The notes: generated by a model from the letters alone, not told the origin. A stretch of DNA of 64,000 nucleotides from Fusobacterium perfoetens (GCF_021531595.1 NZ_JADYUD010000008.1:47250-111249), one strand, 5' to 3'; positions 43,801 through 53,575 are shown, numbered from the stretch's first letter. Program-made: numbers and translations.

Positions 43801-45873
43801 ATGAAAAAATTCAAGCTTTTCGGTTTTAAATTTGTCTTTAAACTTGAGAAAGAAAATAAAGATGATGTTCAGGTTTATTCAGAGTCATATAACCTCAAGG
43901 AGAAAGTAGTATATATTCTTCTTATTATGGCTGTTTTATCTTTCAGTGCCAAGTTTCATCTTTTCTTTAACCACAATAGTTATAAGAAAGGAAGTATAGT
44001 AAAAGAGGATATCTATGCACCACAGACAATAAAATATAACGATGTGGCAAAAAGAGAAGCAATAATAGAAGAACTTATTCTTACTTCAAAAAAAGAGTAT
44101 ATTCATGTTCCTGAAGTTGAAGTTTCTCATTACAATGGAATGAAAAACTTCTACGATCAGATTATTGCTCTTAAAAAAGGGACAAAAATAGATTTCAATT
44201 ATAAGATAATAGAAGAAAATCTTGAAAAAGATATAAATAAAAATCTTGTAAAAGAAATTTCTAAGCTGAGCACAAGAAAAATTACAGCTCAGAGAGATTC
44301 TCTTTTAAAGCTTCTTAGTGAAATATATGAAAGTAAAGTTGTAAAAGAAGATGGAATTATAACAATAAAAGATGAGGAAAGAGAAAAGATAGAAAAGCTT
44401 ACCCCTCTTGAACAAAAAGTGCTTCATACTTTTATTGTTCCAAATTATATTTTTGATAAAGAAAAAACTAAAGAGGAGATAGAGAAAAAGACTTCCAAAA
44501 TAGGAGAACAAATAGTTGAAGTTCATGCAGGAAGTGTTGTTGCTAAAAAAGGAGAAGTTTTAAGTGATAAAAAACTTGAACTTTTAAGTGCTGTTGGAAT
44601 TTATTCTTATGGGGAAAGTGTAACAAGACTTGTAATGAATATTATGTATCTTTTTATAATCTCTTTTATATCTTATCAAACACTTTACAGAACTTTTAAA
44701 AAAGAGATTCTTAAGAAAAATACTTACAGAGCTGTTTTGATTCTTATAACAGGTGCTTTTTTCATTCTTAGATTTTTAAGTAATGAATATATGTTCATAG
44801 TTCCTTTTGAAGTAGTATTTTTTATGCTTGGTATTTTAGTAAATCCAAAATTTGCTTTTACAATGACACTTATTTCTCTTGGATTTTTAATGCCTATATT
44901 AGATTATAATCTTATATATTTCTTTATATATCTTTTTGCAGTTGTTTTAGGAACAATTCTTTTAAAAGATATAAAAACAAGATCACAGCTTATAAACTTA
45001 GGTGTTCAGCTGTCAATAGTTAAGTTTATACTATTTTTTATATTAAGTTACTTTATAGATACAATGAATGTTTCAGTTGTAATGAAAGCAGGACAGATTA
45101 TTATAGCCGGAATACTTTCAGGAATGGTAAGTATAGCTCTTGTTCCTTATTTTGAAAGAACATTTAATATACTTACAAGATTTAAACTTCTTGAACTTGG
45201 AGACTTATCTCATCCTCTGCTTCGTGATCTTTCAGTTAAGACACCAGGAACTTTTTATCACTCAATGATGGTTGCTACACTTTCTGAAGCTGCAGCAGAT
45301 GCCATAGGGGCAGATTCAATATTTACAAGAGTAGCATCATATTACCATGACATAGGAAAGATGAAAAGACCTAAGTTCTATGTTGAAAATCAGGAAGGAG
45401 GAGTAAATCCTCATAATGCAATATCTCCATTTTTAAGTGCTCTTATAATTGCTGCCCATACAAAAGAGGGAGCAGAGCTTGGAAAAGAATATCAGATTCC
45501 AAAAGAAATAAGAGATATAATGTATGAACATCAGGGAACAACTCTTCTTGCATATTTCTATAATAAAGCAAAACAGCTTGATGAAAATGTTCAAGAGGAA
45601 GATTTTAGATATTCAGGGCCTAAGCCAAAGACAAAAGAATCAGCAATTATCATGCTTGCTGACTCAATAGAAGCAGCAGTAAGAAGCTTAGATGAAAAAA
45701 CTCCTATAACTATAGAAGCGATGATAAGAAAAATTATTGCAGGAAAAATGGGAGATGGACAGCTTTCAGATGCAGACCTTACATTTAAGGAAATAGAAAC
45801 TATAATAAAAGTATTTACAAAAACTCTTATGGGGATTCACCATGTGAGAATAAAATATCCAGGACAAAAATAA
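43801..45873 (+). CDS. pgpH: 7TM-HD phosphohydrolase PgpH, c-di-AMP phosphodiesterase
   Basis: A membrane-bound HD-domain enzyme of the PgpH/YqfF family, which hydrolyses c-di-AMP. N-terminal helix (about 33-52), large extracytoplasmic 7TMR-HDED domain (about 60-270), seven membrane helices (about 275-460), then a cytosolic HD domain with GTFYHSMMVATLSEAA, YYHDIGKMKRPKFYVEN, AAHTKEG and MLADSIEAAVRSL carrying the metal ligands. 690 residues. It lies between dinG and ybeY; pgpH-ybeY adjacency is common. It implies that the organism makes c-di-AMP. Confidence 0.94.
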   Translation: MKKFKLFGFKFVFKLEKENKDDVQVYSESYNLKEKVVYILLIMAVLSFSAKFHLFFNHNSYKKGSIVKEDIYAPQTIKYNDVAKREAIIEELILTSKKEYIHVPEVEVSHYNGMKNFYDQIIALKKGTKIDFNYKIIEENLEKDINKNLVKEISKLSTRKITAQRDSLLKLLSEIYESKVVKEDGIITIKDEEREKIEKLTPLEQKVLHTFIVPNYIFDKEKTKEEIEKKTSKIGEQIVEVHAGSVVAKKGEVLSDKKLELLSAVGIYSYGESVTRLVMNIMYLFIISFISYQTLYRTFKKEILKKNTYRAVLILITGAFFILRFLSNEYMFIVPFEVVFFMLGILVNPKFAFTMTLISLGFLMPILDYNLIYFFIYLFAVVLGTILLKDIKTRSQLINLGVQLSIVKFILFFILSYFIDTMNVSVVMKAGQIIIAGILSGMVSIALVPYFERTFNILTRFKLLELGDLSHPLLRDLSVKTPGTFYHSMMVATLSEAAADAIGADSIFTRVASYYHDIGKMKRPKFYVENQEGGVNPHNAISPFLSALIIAAHTKEGAELGKEYQIPKEIRDIMYEHQGTTLLAYFYNKAKQLDENVQEEDFRYSGPKPKTKESAIIMLADSIEAAVRSLDEKTPITIEAMIRKIIAGKMGDGQLSDADLTFKEIETIIKVFTKTLMGIHHVRIKYPGQK

Positions 45874-45901
45874 AAATTTTTGGATTGTAAAGGAGAGAAA
45901 A

Positions 45902-46369
45902 TTGAAAATTAATTTAGATTTAGGAATAAATATTGACACATATGAGAATGAAATAAATTTTGAAGAAGTTGAAAAATATGTGACAGAGGTATTAAACAGA
46001 GAATATTCAAGTGATAAAGAAGTATATATATCAGTTCTTCTTACAGGAAATGATGAAATACAGACTGTAAACAGAGACTTCAGAGGAAAGGATATGCCTA
46101 CAGATGTTATCTCTTTTGCATATCATGACAATGATGAAGGAGATACAGGAATATTTGATACTTTAGGAGATATAATTATATCTCTTGAAAGAGTTAATGA
46201 ACAGAGAAAAGACTATAATCACTCTTTTAAAAGAGAATTTTACTATGTGCTTACTCACGGACTTCTTCACCTTCTTGGTTATGATCATATGGAAGAGGAA
46301 GAGAAAAAAGTTATGAGAGCTAAAGAGGAAGAAATTTTAACACATTATGGATATACAAGAGACATTTAA
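45902..46369 (+). CDS. ybeY: rRNA maturation endoribonuclease YbeY
   Basis: A zinc metalloprotein acting in 16S 3'-end maturation and ribosome quality control. The zinc motif is THGLLHLLGYDH (HxxxHxxxxxH). Also FRGKDMPTDVISFAY and LGDIIISLERV, characteristic. TTG start at 45902 set by AAAGGAGAG 6 bases upstream (reads MKINLDLG). 155 residues. Confidence 0.95.
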   Translation: MKINLDLGINIDTYENEINFEEVEKYVTEVLNREYSSDKEVYISVLLTGNDEIQTVNRDFRGKDMPTDVISFAYHDNDEGDTGIFDTLGDIIISLERVNEQRKDYNHSFKREFYYVLTHGLLHLLGYDHMEEEEKKVMRAKEEEILTHYGYTRDI

Positions 46370-46384
46370 AAGCAGGTGATAATT

Positions 46385-47902
46385 ATGCAGACTTCAAAAG
46401 AATATTTGCTTTTCAGTATTCTTTCATACTATAACCTTACAGATGAGGTTAAGGGACAGTTTCTTATAAATTCACTGGAAGGAATTGATTTTGGAAGAAG
46501 CATATCAACTAATGCAAATCTTTTCAGAGATGATGCCTATGGCAGATGTACAGAATATTTTATGAATGAACTTGAAAGCTGGAAAATTTATGATATAGAC
46601 AACAGAACAGGTTCAGGAGGAAATGGAAAATCAAAGTCTAGTTTTTTTGCAATTGTATTCAATAAGGGGGACGAATATGTAATATCCTATAGAGGAAGTG
46701 AAACATATCCTTTTGAAGAAGCATACAGAGATTTTATAGAAACAGATCTTCGTATAGGAATGGGGAAAAAGCCTCTTCAGTTTTGGGAAGGACTTGAAGT
46801 TTTTGAAGACCTTCTCTCAAAAGGAATTCTCTTTGAAAATATAAGTATTACAGGGCACTCTTTAGGAGGGGGAATAGCACAGTTTGCTGCTGTTATGCTC
46901 TATAAAAAATATAAAAAAGTTCCAAGAGTATGTACATGGAATGCAGTGGGAATAAACCGTGATGGTATTATTGGAGTGGAAGATTTTATAGATTATGAAA
47001 AAATTCTTGATTCATGTCATATGACAGAAGAAGAAAAAGAAATTTTTAAAGATTTTAAAGAATCTTATTTAGAATTCTTTTTAAAGGAATTGAAAAAATA
47101 TAAGGTAATAAAAGATAACAGAACAGTTCTTATTGACAAATATTCAACTTTTTATTTTCAAATAGATGATGTGTTTGTGGAAGCTCTTTCAAAGCAGACA
47201 AATTTTAAAGAAATATTAAATAAACTTTCTCTTGAAAGAAGAAGAGAACTTCTTCTTAATGAAGAAATTATAGATAAACTGTTTCAAATAGATAATCTTA
47301 CGGAACTTCTTTATGAGGCAGTTGGATTTATTAAAATTTTAAATGAGAATAAAGTATTTGAAAATAATGTAGTTAATTTTTGCCATTCAAAAGATTTAGT
47401 AAGTTTTCTTTTCCCACATATAGGAACTACTTATCAGGCAGACCTTAATTTTATGAAGAAAGATGCTGGAAAAAGCAGTTTTTTCAGAAATTTTTCTATA
47501 TTTAAAAAATCTGTGCAAAGTTATCATTTTGAAGATGTCTTTATTCCTTTTATAACTTCTAGTGGAGCATTTGCTGACTTTTTATCAATAAATTATATAA
47601 GCAGTGTTTTAAGAAAAGTAATTTATCTTGAATATACTTTTACAAAAGAATTTCTAGGACTTTATTTTATGAGAACAGAAATTACAGAAGAAAATTTTCA
47701 GAACTTTAAAACAAGTATTATAAATGGAATTGAGAAAACAGGAGATGATATTCTCTATAAAGATAAAGCAAAAGCTAAGATTCAGCTTATGGACTATGAA
47801 GAATTAAAAACATTATGGGAAAAGACAATAGAAAAAATACCAAGTCCTTATATAAGTCAGGATATTTATGACTTAATTGTTTTTAGAAAAAATTATATAT
47901 AA
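46385..47902 (+). CDS. Lipase-like alpha/beta-hydrolase (Mbeg1-like/DUF2974)
   Basis: About 505 residues. An alpha/beta-hydrolase core in the first 200 shows FAIVFNKGDEYVISYRGSET, the nucleophile elbow ITGHSLGGGIAQFAA and TWNAVGINRDG, typical of class-3 lipase/Mbeg1-like proteins. The remaining 300 residues are helical and unrecognised. There is no signal peptide, so it is probably cytosolic. A GTG at 46376 is in frame but lies inside the AGGTG that serves as ribosome site for ATG 46385, so the ATG is preferred. Substrate unknown. It lies 15 bases after ybeY and before udk. Confidence 0.78.
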   Translation: MQTSKEYLLFSILSYYNLTDEVKGQFLINSLEGIDFGRSISTNANLFRDDAYGRCTEYFMNELESWKIYDIDNRTGSGGNGKSKSSFFAIVFNKGDEYVISYRGSETYPFEEAYRDFIETDLRIGMGKKPLQFWEGLEVFEDLLSKGILFENISITGHSLGGGIAQFAAVMLYKKYKKVPRVCTWNAVGINRDGIIGVEDFIDYEKILDSCHMTEEEKEIFKDFKESYLEFFLKELKKYKVIKDNRTVLIDKYSTFYFQIDDVFVEALSKQTNFKEILNKLSLERRRELLLNEEIIDKLFQIDNLTELLYEAVGFIKILNENKVFENNVVNFCHSKDLVSFLFPHIGTTYQADLNFMKKDAGKSSFFRNFSIFKKSVQSYHFEDVFIPFITSSGAFADFLSINYISSVLRKVIYLEYTFTKEFLGLYFMRTEITEENFQNFKTSIINGIEKTGDDILYKDKAKAKIQLMDYEELKTLWEKTIEKIPSPYISQDIYDLIVFRKNYI

Positions 47903-47940
47903 AAAAATTTAACGGTTAGTATTGAAACAGGAGGAAAAAT

Positions 47941-48561
47941 ATGAAAAACTGCATTTTAGTAGGAGTGGCAGGAGGAAGTGGAAGTGGAAAAACAACTGTT
48001 GCCAATAATCTGGTAAAAGCTTTTAAAGCAGAAGACGCAGCTTTGGTGGAACAAGATGCTTATTACAGAGAGCTTATAAATATGACTATGGAAGAAAAAG
48101 CGAAGGTGAACTTTGACCATCCTGATTCAATAGAATTTGAACTTCTTAGAAAACATTTAGAGTCATTAAAAAATGGAGAATCAATAGAAAGACCTATTTA
48201 TGATTTTACAACTCATTCAAGAAAAGAGGGAACAGTGAAAATAAATCCTTCAAAGATAATAATAGTTGAGGGAATATTAATATTTGCAGTTCCTGAAATA
48301 AGAGAACTTTTTGATATGAAAATTTTCGTTGATACAGATGCAGATGAAATGATATTAAGAAGAATAGAAAGAGATATGAATGAAAGAGGAAGAAGCCTTG
48401 AATCTGTAAGAGACCAGTATCTTGCAACAGTAAAACCTATGTATCTTGAGTTCTGTGAACCTAGTAAGCGTTATGCAGATATAATTATACCAAGAGGTGG
48501 AGAAAATAAAGTTGCTGTTGATATGGTTATAAGTACTTTAAAAGGATATTTAAATAAATAA
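47941..48561 (+). CDS. udk: Uridine kinase
   Basis: Phosphorylates uridine and cytidine with GTP/ATP in pyrimidine salvage. P-loop GVAGGSGSGKTTVANNL, EQDAYYRELINMTMEEK, NFDHPDSIEFELL, IYDFTTHSRK and VEGILIFA are family signatures. 206 residues. Phosphoribulokinase shares the fold, but the motif set is Udk. Terminator follows. Confidence 0.96.
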   Translation: MKNCILVGVAGGSGSGKTTVANNLVKAFKAEDAALVEQDAYYRELINMTMEEKAKVNFDHPDSIEFELLRKHLESLKNGESIERPIYDFTTHSRKEGTVKINPSKIIIVEGILIFAVPEIRELFDMKIFVDTDADEMILRRIERDMNERGRSLESVRDQYLATVKPMYLEFCEPSKRYADIIIPRGGENKVAVDMVISTLKGYLNK

Positions 48562-48571
48562 AAATATTTTA

Positions 48572-48626
48572 AGACAGATATATGTTTTGTGAAAAAATTA
48601 AGACAGTATATCTGTCTTTTTATTTT
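48572..48626 (+). terminator. Terminator after udk
   Basis: AGACAGATATA / TATATCTGTCT (48572-48582 with 48607-48617), loop of 24 bases, followed by TTTTATTTTT. Confidence 0.85.
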
Positions 48627-48765
48627 TAATTTTATGATATAATAAAATAGGATAAAAAGAAAGAATATTTAACCAATTTAACCTAATAAAAAATAAGATA
48701 AGTTCTGATAGTGAAAAAAATGTAAAAAAGCAGCAGAAAAGATAAAAAATTAAAAATCAAAATAG

Positions 48766-48781
48766 TGGCATAAAATTTGCT
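48766..48781 (+). promoter_or_regulatory. Sigma-54 promoter of patB-cyuA
   Basis: TGGCAT-N5-TTGCT: GG at 48767-48768 (-24) and GC at 48779-48780 (-12), exactly the sigma-54 spacing. The predicted start is near 48792, about 30 bases before the patB ATG. An identical arrangement precedes 53743, and a sigma-54 activator gene lies between. Confidence 0.85.
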
Positions 48782-48823
48782 TAATATATTAATATAAAGA
48801 AAATATATTAAGGAGAGCATAAA

Positions 48824-50008
48824 ATGAAATTTAATTTTAATGAGAAAGTTGACAGAAGTAAAAATCATGCAGCAAAATGGGAGGAAATGGGTAAAAAATT
48901 TGGTTCAGATGATCTTCTTCCAATGTGGATTGCAGACATGGATATAAAAACAGTTCCTGAAGTTGTTGAAGCAATAAAAGAAAAGGCTGATCAGGCTATA
49001 TTTGGTTATGTATACAGACCTGATTCATACTATGAAACAGCAGCACAATGGCTTGAAAAAAGATTTGGATATAAAATAAATCCTAAAACACTTATTCATA
49101 GTCCAGGAGTTGTTCCAAGCATGAATATGCTTGTAAAATCTCTTACTAAAGAAGATGAAAAGGTATTAATTCAGACACCTGTTTATCCACCTTTTGCAGA
49201 GTCAGTAAAAAATGGAAAGAGAACTCTTGTTACAAATGAACTTGTAAAAGATGAAAATGGATATTATACAATGGATTTTGAAGATTTAGAAAGAAAACTT
49301 TCAGATGAAAAAGTAACTCTTTTCATTCTTTGTAGCCCTCATAATCCTGTAGGAAGAGTATGGAAGAAAGAAGAACTTGAAAAAGTAGGAGAACTTTGTT
49401 TAAAATATAATGTAAGAATTCTTGCAGATGAAATCTGGAGAGACCTTGTTCTTCCAGGACATACTCATACACCTATAGCTTCAATTAGCAAAGAAATAGA
49501 AGATATAACAATAACTTGTTTTTCTCCTACAAAAACATTTAATATAGCAGGACTTCAGGCATCATTTGCAACATTCCCAAGAGAAGAGGAATGGAAAGCT
49601 TTTGATACAGAATTGGGAGAAATGGATATAAAAAGAAATAATCCATTCAGTCTTGTAGGATTTGAAGCAGCATATAAACATGGAGAAGAATGGCTTTCAG
49701 AACTTCTTGAACATTTAGATGGAAATGCACAGTATGTTGTTGATTTTATAAAAGAAAGAATTCCTGAAATAAAAACATTTAAACCTGAAGGAACTTATTT
49801 AATGTGGCTTGATTTCAACGGTCTTAATCTTACTCCAGCTGAAATTACAGATATGCTTTTAAAAGATGCAAAAGTTGCAATGAATGACGGAGCAGGATTT
49901 GGAGCAAATGGAACAGGTTTTGCAAGATTAAACATAGCATGTCCAAGATATATGGTTGAAGATGCTATGGAAAGAATAGAAAAAGCTGTAAGAAATATTA
50001 AAAAATAA
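48824..50008 (+). CDS. patB: PatB/MalY-type cystathionine beta-lyase (C-S lyase)
   Basis: A PLP-dependent fold-type I enzyme cleaving cystathionine and cysteine-type C-S bonds to pyruvate, ammonia and a thiol or H2S. Features: LLPMWIADMDIKTVPEVVEA, GYVYRPDSYYE, CSPHNPVGRVW, ADEIWRDLVLPGH, PLP lysine in SPTKTFNIAGLQAS, and NIACPRYMVEDAMERI with the carboxylate-binding Arg region. 394 residues. It is first in a sigma-54-driven unit with cyuA, 44 bases downstream. An aminotransferase activity cannot be excluded, but the MalY/PatB signature favours C-S lyase. Confidence 0.92.
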   Translation: MKFNFNEKVDRSKNHAAKWEEMGKKFGSDDLLPMWIADMDIKTVPEVVEAIKEKADQAIFGYVYRPDSYYETAAQWLEKRFGYKINPKTLIHSPGVVPSMNMLVKSLTKEDEKVLIQTPVYPPFAESVKNGKRTLVTNELVKDENGYYTMDFEDLERKLSDEKVTLFILCSPHNPVGRVWKKEELEKVGELCLKYNVRILADEIWRDLVLPGHTHTPIASISKEIEDITITCFSPTKTFNIAGLQASFATFPREEEWKAFDTELGEMDIKRNNPFSLVGFEAAYKHGEEWLSELLEHLDGNAQYVVDFIKERIPEIKTFKPEGTYLMWLDFNGLNLTPAEITDMLLKDAKVAMNDGAGFGANGTGFARLNIACPRYMVEDAMERIEKAVRNIKK

Positions 50009-50052
50009 TATTTATAAATGCAGAGACAAAAGAGAAATTTTAAGGAGATTTT

Positions 50053-51330
50053 ATGGAAAAGTTAACAGAATTAATTTTTAATGACATGAAGCCTGCTCTT
50101 GGAGTAACAGAGCCAGGAGCAATAGCTTTTGCAGCGTCAAAAGCTGTAAGTTTTACAAAAGGAAATGTAGAAGAAGTTTCTGTTGAAATGAATTCAGGAA
50201 TGTATAAAAATGCTTTTACATGTGGAATTCCTAATTCAGATGAAGTAGGAAATATTTTTGCAGCAGCTCTTGGAGTAATAGCAGGAAATCCTGAAAAAGG
50301 TCTTGAGTCTCTTGCAGATGTAACAGAAGAAGATAATAAAAAAGCTGAAAAGCTTGTAAAAGAAGGAAGGGTAAAGGTTAAACTTTCTGGAATAAGTTCA
50401 GATATATTTATAGAAGCTACAGTTAAAACAGAAACAGATATTTGTGTGGTAACTATTAAAGATACTCATACAAATATTGTAAAAATATCTCTTAATGGAA
50501 AAACAGTTTTTGAAAAAGCAGATGAGAAAAAAGAAAATGAAGGAGAAGAAATTCCTCTTATCCATAAATATACTTTAAAAGAGATTATTGATTATGCAAA
50601 AAATGTAGATATAGAAGAGATAAAATTTATAAAAAAAGCCTTTGAAGTTAATATGGAGCTTTTTAACGAAGGGCTTAAAAGCTCAAAATCAACTTTTATA
50701 CATCAGCTTTTTAAAATGAATGGAGAAAAAATATTTTCAGATGATGTTTTAAAAACAGCTCAGCTTTTATGTAATGGAGCTATTGAAGCGAGGGTAATAG
50801 GACTTGATAAGCCAGCAATGAGCATAACAGGTTCTGGTGCTCATGGAATAATAGCTGTTATGCCTTTACTTGCAGAACAGAAAGTAAAAAATCTTTCTGA
50901 AGAAATACTTTTAAGAGGGGCAGCTTTAAGTTATCTTGTTTGTATGTATATAAAAGAATATTCAGGGCGTTTATCTGCTTTCTGTGGTTGTGGAATAGCA
51001 GCAGGAACAGGAATGGCATGTGCTATTGTTTTTATGAGAAATGGTTCTTATGAGGAAATGTCTCATACAATAAATAACATGGCTTCAAGTATAACTGGAA
51101 TGATTTGTGACGGAGGAAATCAAGGGTGTACAATGAAAGGAATTGCTGCAACTGATACAGCTTTTCGTTCAGCAGAATTTGCCATGAATGGTGTATATAT
51201 TTATAATGTTCATGGAATAAATGGTAATACACCTGAAGAAACTATGAGAAATATGGGACTTATAGCCTCTCCAGGAATGACAGGAACAGAAAAAACAATA
51301 GTTGAAATTTTTGAAAATAAAATAAAATAA
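50053..51330 (+). CDS. cyuA: L-cysteine desulfidase (CyuA/YhaM, UPF0597)
   Basis: A serine-dehydratase-alpha-like Fe-S enzyme that breaks L-cysteine to pyruvate, ammonia and sulfide. N-terminal ALGVTEPGAIAFAASKA is diagnostic; cluster-type cysteines lie in LLCNGAIEARV, AFCGCGIAAGTGMAC and ICDGGNQGCTMK. 425 residues, like E. coli YhaM. It follows patB in the same sigma-54 unit, reinforcing cysteine catabolism as the theme. In enterobacteria cyuA pairs with a transporter; here the transporter sits in the second sigma-54 unit. Confidence 0.92.
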   Translation: MEKLTELIFNDMKPALGVTEPGAIAFAASKAVSFTKGNVEEVSVEMNSGMYKNAFTCGIPNSDEVGNIFAAALGVIAGNPEKGLESLADVTEEDNKKAEKLVKEGRVKVKLSGISSDIFIEATVKTETDICVVTIKDTHTNIVKISLNGKTVFEKADEKKENEGEEIPLIHKYTLKEIIDYAKNVDIEEIKFIKKAFEVNMELFNEGLKSSKSTFIHQLFKMNGEKIFSDDVLKTAQLLCNGAIEARVIGLDKPAMSITGSGAHGIIAVMPLLAEQKVKNLSEEILLRGAALSYLVCMYIKEYSGRLSAFCGCGIAAGTGMACAIVFMRNGSYEEMSHTINNMASSITGMICDGGNQGCTMKGIAATDTAFRSAEFAMNGVYIYNVHGINGNTPEETMRNMGLIASPGMTGTEKTIVEIFENKIK

Positions 51331-51334
51331 AAAT

Positions 51335-51438
51335 AAAAAACTGCTTATATTATGGAGCTGTTGTAAATCTATAAAAATAAAATTTTATTTTTTATAAATT
51401 AGAAAATGCAGCAACCTCATTTATATTGGCAGTTTTTT
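51335..51438 (+). terminator. Terminator of patB-cyuA, split by a repeat insertion
   Basis: AAAAAACTGC (51335-51344) pairs with GCAGTTTTTT (51429-51438), followed by ATTTTACAG. Removing the 69-bp element and one TTATATT copy restores a compact hairpin with an 8-base loop and T-run. In its current form the loop holds a second strong hairpin. Confidence 0.8.
51352..51420. mobile_element. MITE-like palindromic element (copy C) with 7-bp target duplication
   Basis: A 69-bp element beginning ATGGAGCTGTTG and ending GCAACCTCAT, almost entirely self-complementary. It is flanked on both sides by the identical heptamer TTATATT (51345-51351 and 51421-51427), the expected scar of transposition. It shares ends and core with the repeats at 25239 and 38606. 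No coding capacity. Ends of the GCTGTTGCA type are seen at the termini of several IS families, so a parent IS elsewhere in the genome is likely. Confidence 0.8.
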
Positions 51439-51505
51439 ATTTTACAGTTTTTTAAATATAAGTTACAATTATGATATAAAATTTATTTTGCATAGGTGAG
51501 AGAAT

Positions 51506-53566
51506 ATGAAAAAACAGGTAGCTGTAATAACAAGAGCAAAAGAAATAAGAAACTCTATGAAAGATCAGATTGATATGATTTTCGGAGATCTAGTGGAAAC
51601 AAGTATACATAGTCTTGAAGATAATACTGTAGATAATCTAAAAAAATCAGATCTTTATGTTATTTCAAGCAGTGCTAATGAGTATCTTGATGAAAAATTT
51701 TTAAAAAATAAAAATATAGTTATAGTTGACTATACAATAACTAAAGAAAGAAAAAATTTCTTGAAAAATTTTCCTAAGGGAACAAAAGCAATTTTCTTTA
51801 ATGTAACACAGAAAATGTGTATGGAAGCTATTGCTATGATGTATCATCTAGGAGTAAATAATATAGAATTTATTCCTGCTTATCCAGATATGGAAAAATT
51901 TCCTGAAAATTCTCTTATAATAACCCCTGCAGAAACAAAGTTACTTCCAGAAGAAGCACAAGGAAGAGAGATTATTGATATAGGACATAGAATATTAGAT
52001 GCAAATACTATAATTGAAATTGCTTTAAAACTTGAATTTGAACATATTCTTTATTATAAAAAAATAAAAGAATATCTTGATAGTGTTGCAACAAATGACT
52101 ACAGTTTAAGTAAGATTCTTGAAAAGGCAACACAGTCAGAAAGTCAGCTTGGAATTCTTATGGGAATACTTGATATTGCTATAATAGGTGTTGATAAAGA
52201 TAATTTTATCTGTTCGTGCAATGAAAGTGCAGAGAAAATTTTAAATAAAAAAAGTATAAATCTTATAGGAAACAGTGCTTGTGATATTCTTTCGTGTGTT
52301 CCTTTCAGCGAAGTTCGTGAAACAGGAAAAGAGATAAGATCAAGGCTTGTTCAAGTAAATGGGGAGTATGTGAATCTTAATATCACTCCAGTTATAAAAG
52401 CAGAAAATTATATGGGAGCTTTTGCAGTTCTTCAAAGATTTAAAGAAGAAGAACAAAAGCAGCATGAACTTAGAAGGCAGCTTCTTAATAAAGGGCACAA
52501 GGCAAAATATACTTTTGATGATATTCTTGGAGAATCAGGAGCTATAAAAAGGATAAAAGAAATTGCTAAGAAAATGGCAAAAACTAATTCAGCAGTTCTT
52601 ATTACAGGAGAGAGTGGAACAGGAAAAGAACTTTTTGCTCACGCAGTTCATAATTATTCTGACAGAAAAGATTATCCTTTCGTTGCAGTAAATTGTGCAG
52701 CAATTCCTGAAAACCTTTTGGAAAGTGAGCTTTTTGGTTATGAAGAGGGAGCATTTACAGGAGCAAAAAGAGGGGGAAAGATAGGACTGTTTGAATTTGC
52801 TCATATGGGAACACTTTTTCTTGATGAAATTGAGGGAATGAGCCCAGCTCTTCAGATAAAACTTTTAAGAGTGATTCAGGAAAAAGAGATAATGAGAATA
52901 GGTGGAGATAAGGTTATAAACATAGATGTAAGGATTATAGCTGCCACAAATGAAGAGTTAAGAAAACTTATAAAAGAAAATAAATTTAGAAAAGATTTAT
53001 ATTACAGAATAAACACTCTTCCTATAATGATTCCTCCTTTAAGAGAAAGAGAAGATGATATATATCTTCTTTTAGAAAGATTTAAAAATGAAATAGGTGC
53101 AGACTTTAAATTCACTTCCAAGGCAAAAGAAGCTTTTAAAATGTATAATTGGGAAGGGAATATAAGAGAACTTAAAAACTATGTAGAGTTCTTTAATTTC
53201 ATGGGAGAAGAATATATTGATTTTGAAGATATGCCTTTAGCAGTAAAAGAATATTATCTTGAACATAAAATAGAAGAAAAAGAAGAAATCAGTGATGAAA
53301 ATATATTGAAAGAAATAGCAGGACATAGATATAAAGAATATATTTTTATTTTAAAAAAGATAAAAGAAAATCAAAAATCTGGAATGAGCAGTGGAAGAAA
53401 AAATTTATGTAAAATATGTGAAAAAAACGGCATTGATTTATCTGAACAAGAGATAAGAGGAATTTTAAAAAATCTTGAAAAAATAGATTTTATTAAAGTT
53501 TTCAAGGGAAGAAAAGGAAATATTATCTCAGAACAGGGAGAAGAGTTTTTGAAAAATATAAAATAA
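51506..53566 (+). CDS. Sigma-54-dependent transcriptional activator (bEBP) with PAS domain
   Basis: 686 residues in four parts. About 1-190: PrpR_N/Rossmann-like sensory domain (no phosphoacceptor receiver signature). About 210-310: PAS domain ([20 protein letters not shown]). About 336-570: AAA+ domain with Walker A GESGTGKE (368-375), the sigma-54 contact loop GAFTGA (415-420), Walker B FLDEIE (438-443) and PLRERE. About 600-686: a basic C-terminal region ending [19 protein letters not shown], not the usual Fis-type HTH but winged-helix-like. It lies between two sigma-54 promoters, so it is probably the activator of both flanking units, responding to cysteine or a metabolite; this last part is inference. 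Confidence 0.9.
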   Translation: MKKQVAVITRAKEIRNSMKDQIDMIFGDLVETSIHSLEDNTVDNLKKSDLYVISSSANEYLDEKFLKNKNIVIVDYTITKERKNFLKNFPKGTKAIFFNVTQKMCMEAIAMMYHLGVNNIEFIPAYPDMEKFPENSLIITPAETKLLPEEAQGREIIDIGHRILDANTIIEIALKLEFEHILYYKKIKEYLDSVATNDYSLSKILEKATQSESQLGILMGILDIAIIGVDKDNFICSCNESAEKILNKKSINLIGNSACDILSCVPFSEVRETGKEIRSRLVQVNGEYVNLNITPVIKAENYMGAFAVLQRFKEEEQKQHELRRQLLNKGHKAKYTFDDILGESGAIKRIKEIAKKMAKTNSAVLITGESGTGKELFAHAVHNYSDRKDYPFVAVNCAAIPENLLESELFGYEEGAFTGAKRGGKIGLFEFAHMGTLFLDEIEGMSPALQIKLLRVIQEKEIMRIGGDKVINIDVRIIAATNEELRKLIKENKFRKDLYYRINTLPIMIPPLREREDDIYLLLERFKNEIGADFKFTSKAKEAFKMYNWEGNIRELKNYVEFFNFMGEEYIDFEDMPLAVKEYYLEHKIEEKEEISDENILKEIAGHRYKEYIFILKKIKENQKSGMSSGRKNLCKICEKNGIDLSEQEIRGILKNLEKIDFIKVFKGRKGNIISEQGEEFLKNIK

Positions 53567-53575
53567 ATGGGTTAT

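Noticed and set aside
51427..51443. Third sigma-54 promoter before the activator gene
   Set aside because: TTGGCAG is present, but no GC lies at the required spacing for a -12 element.
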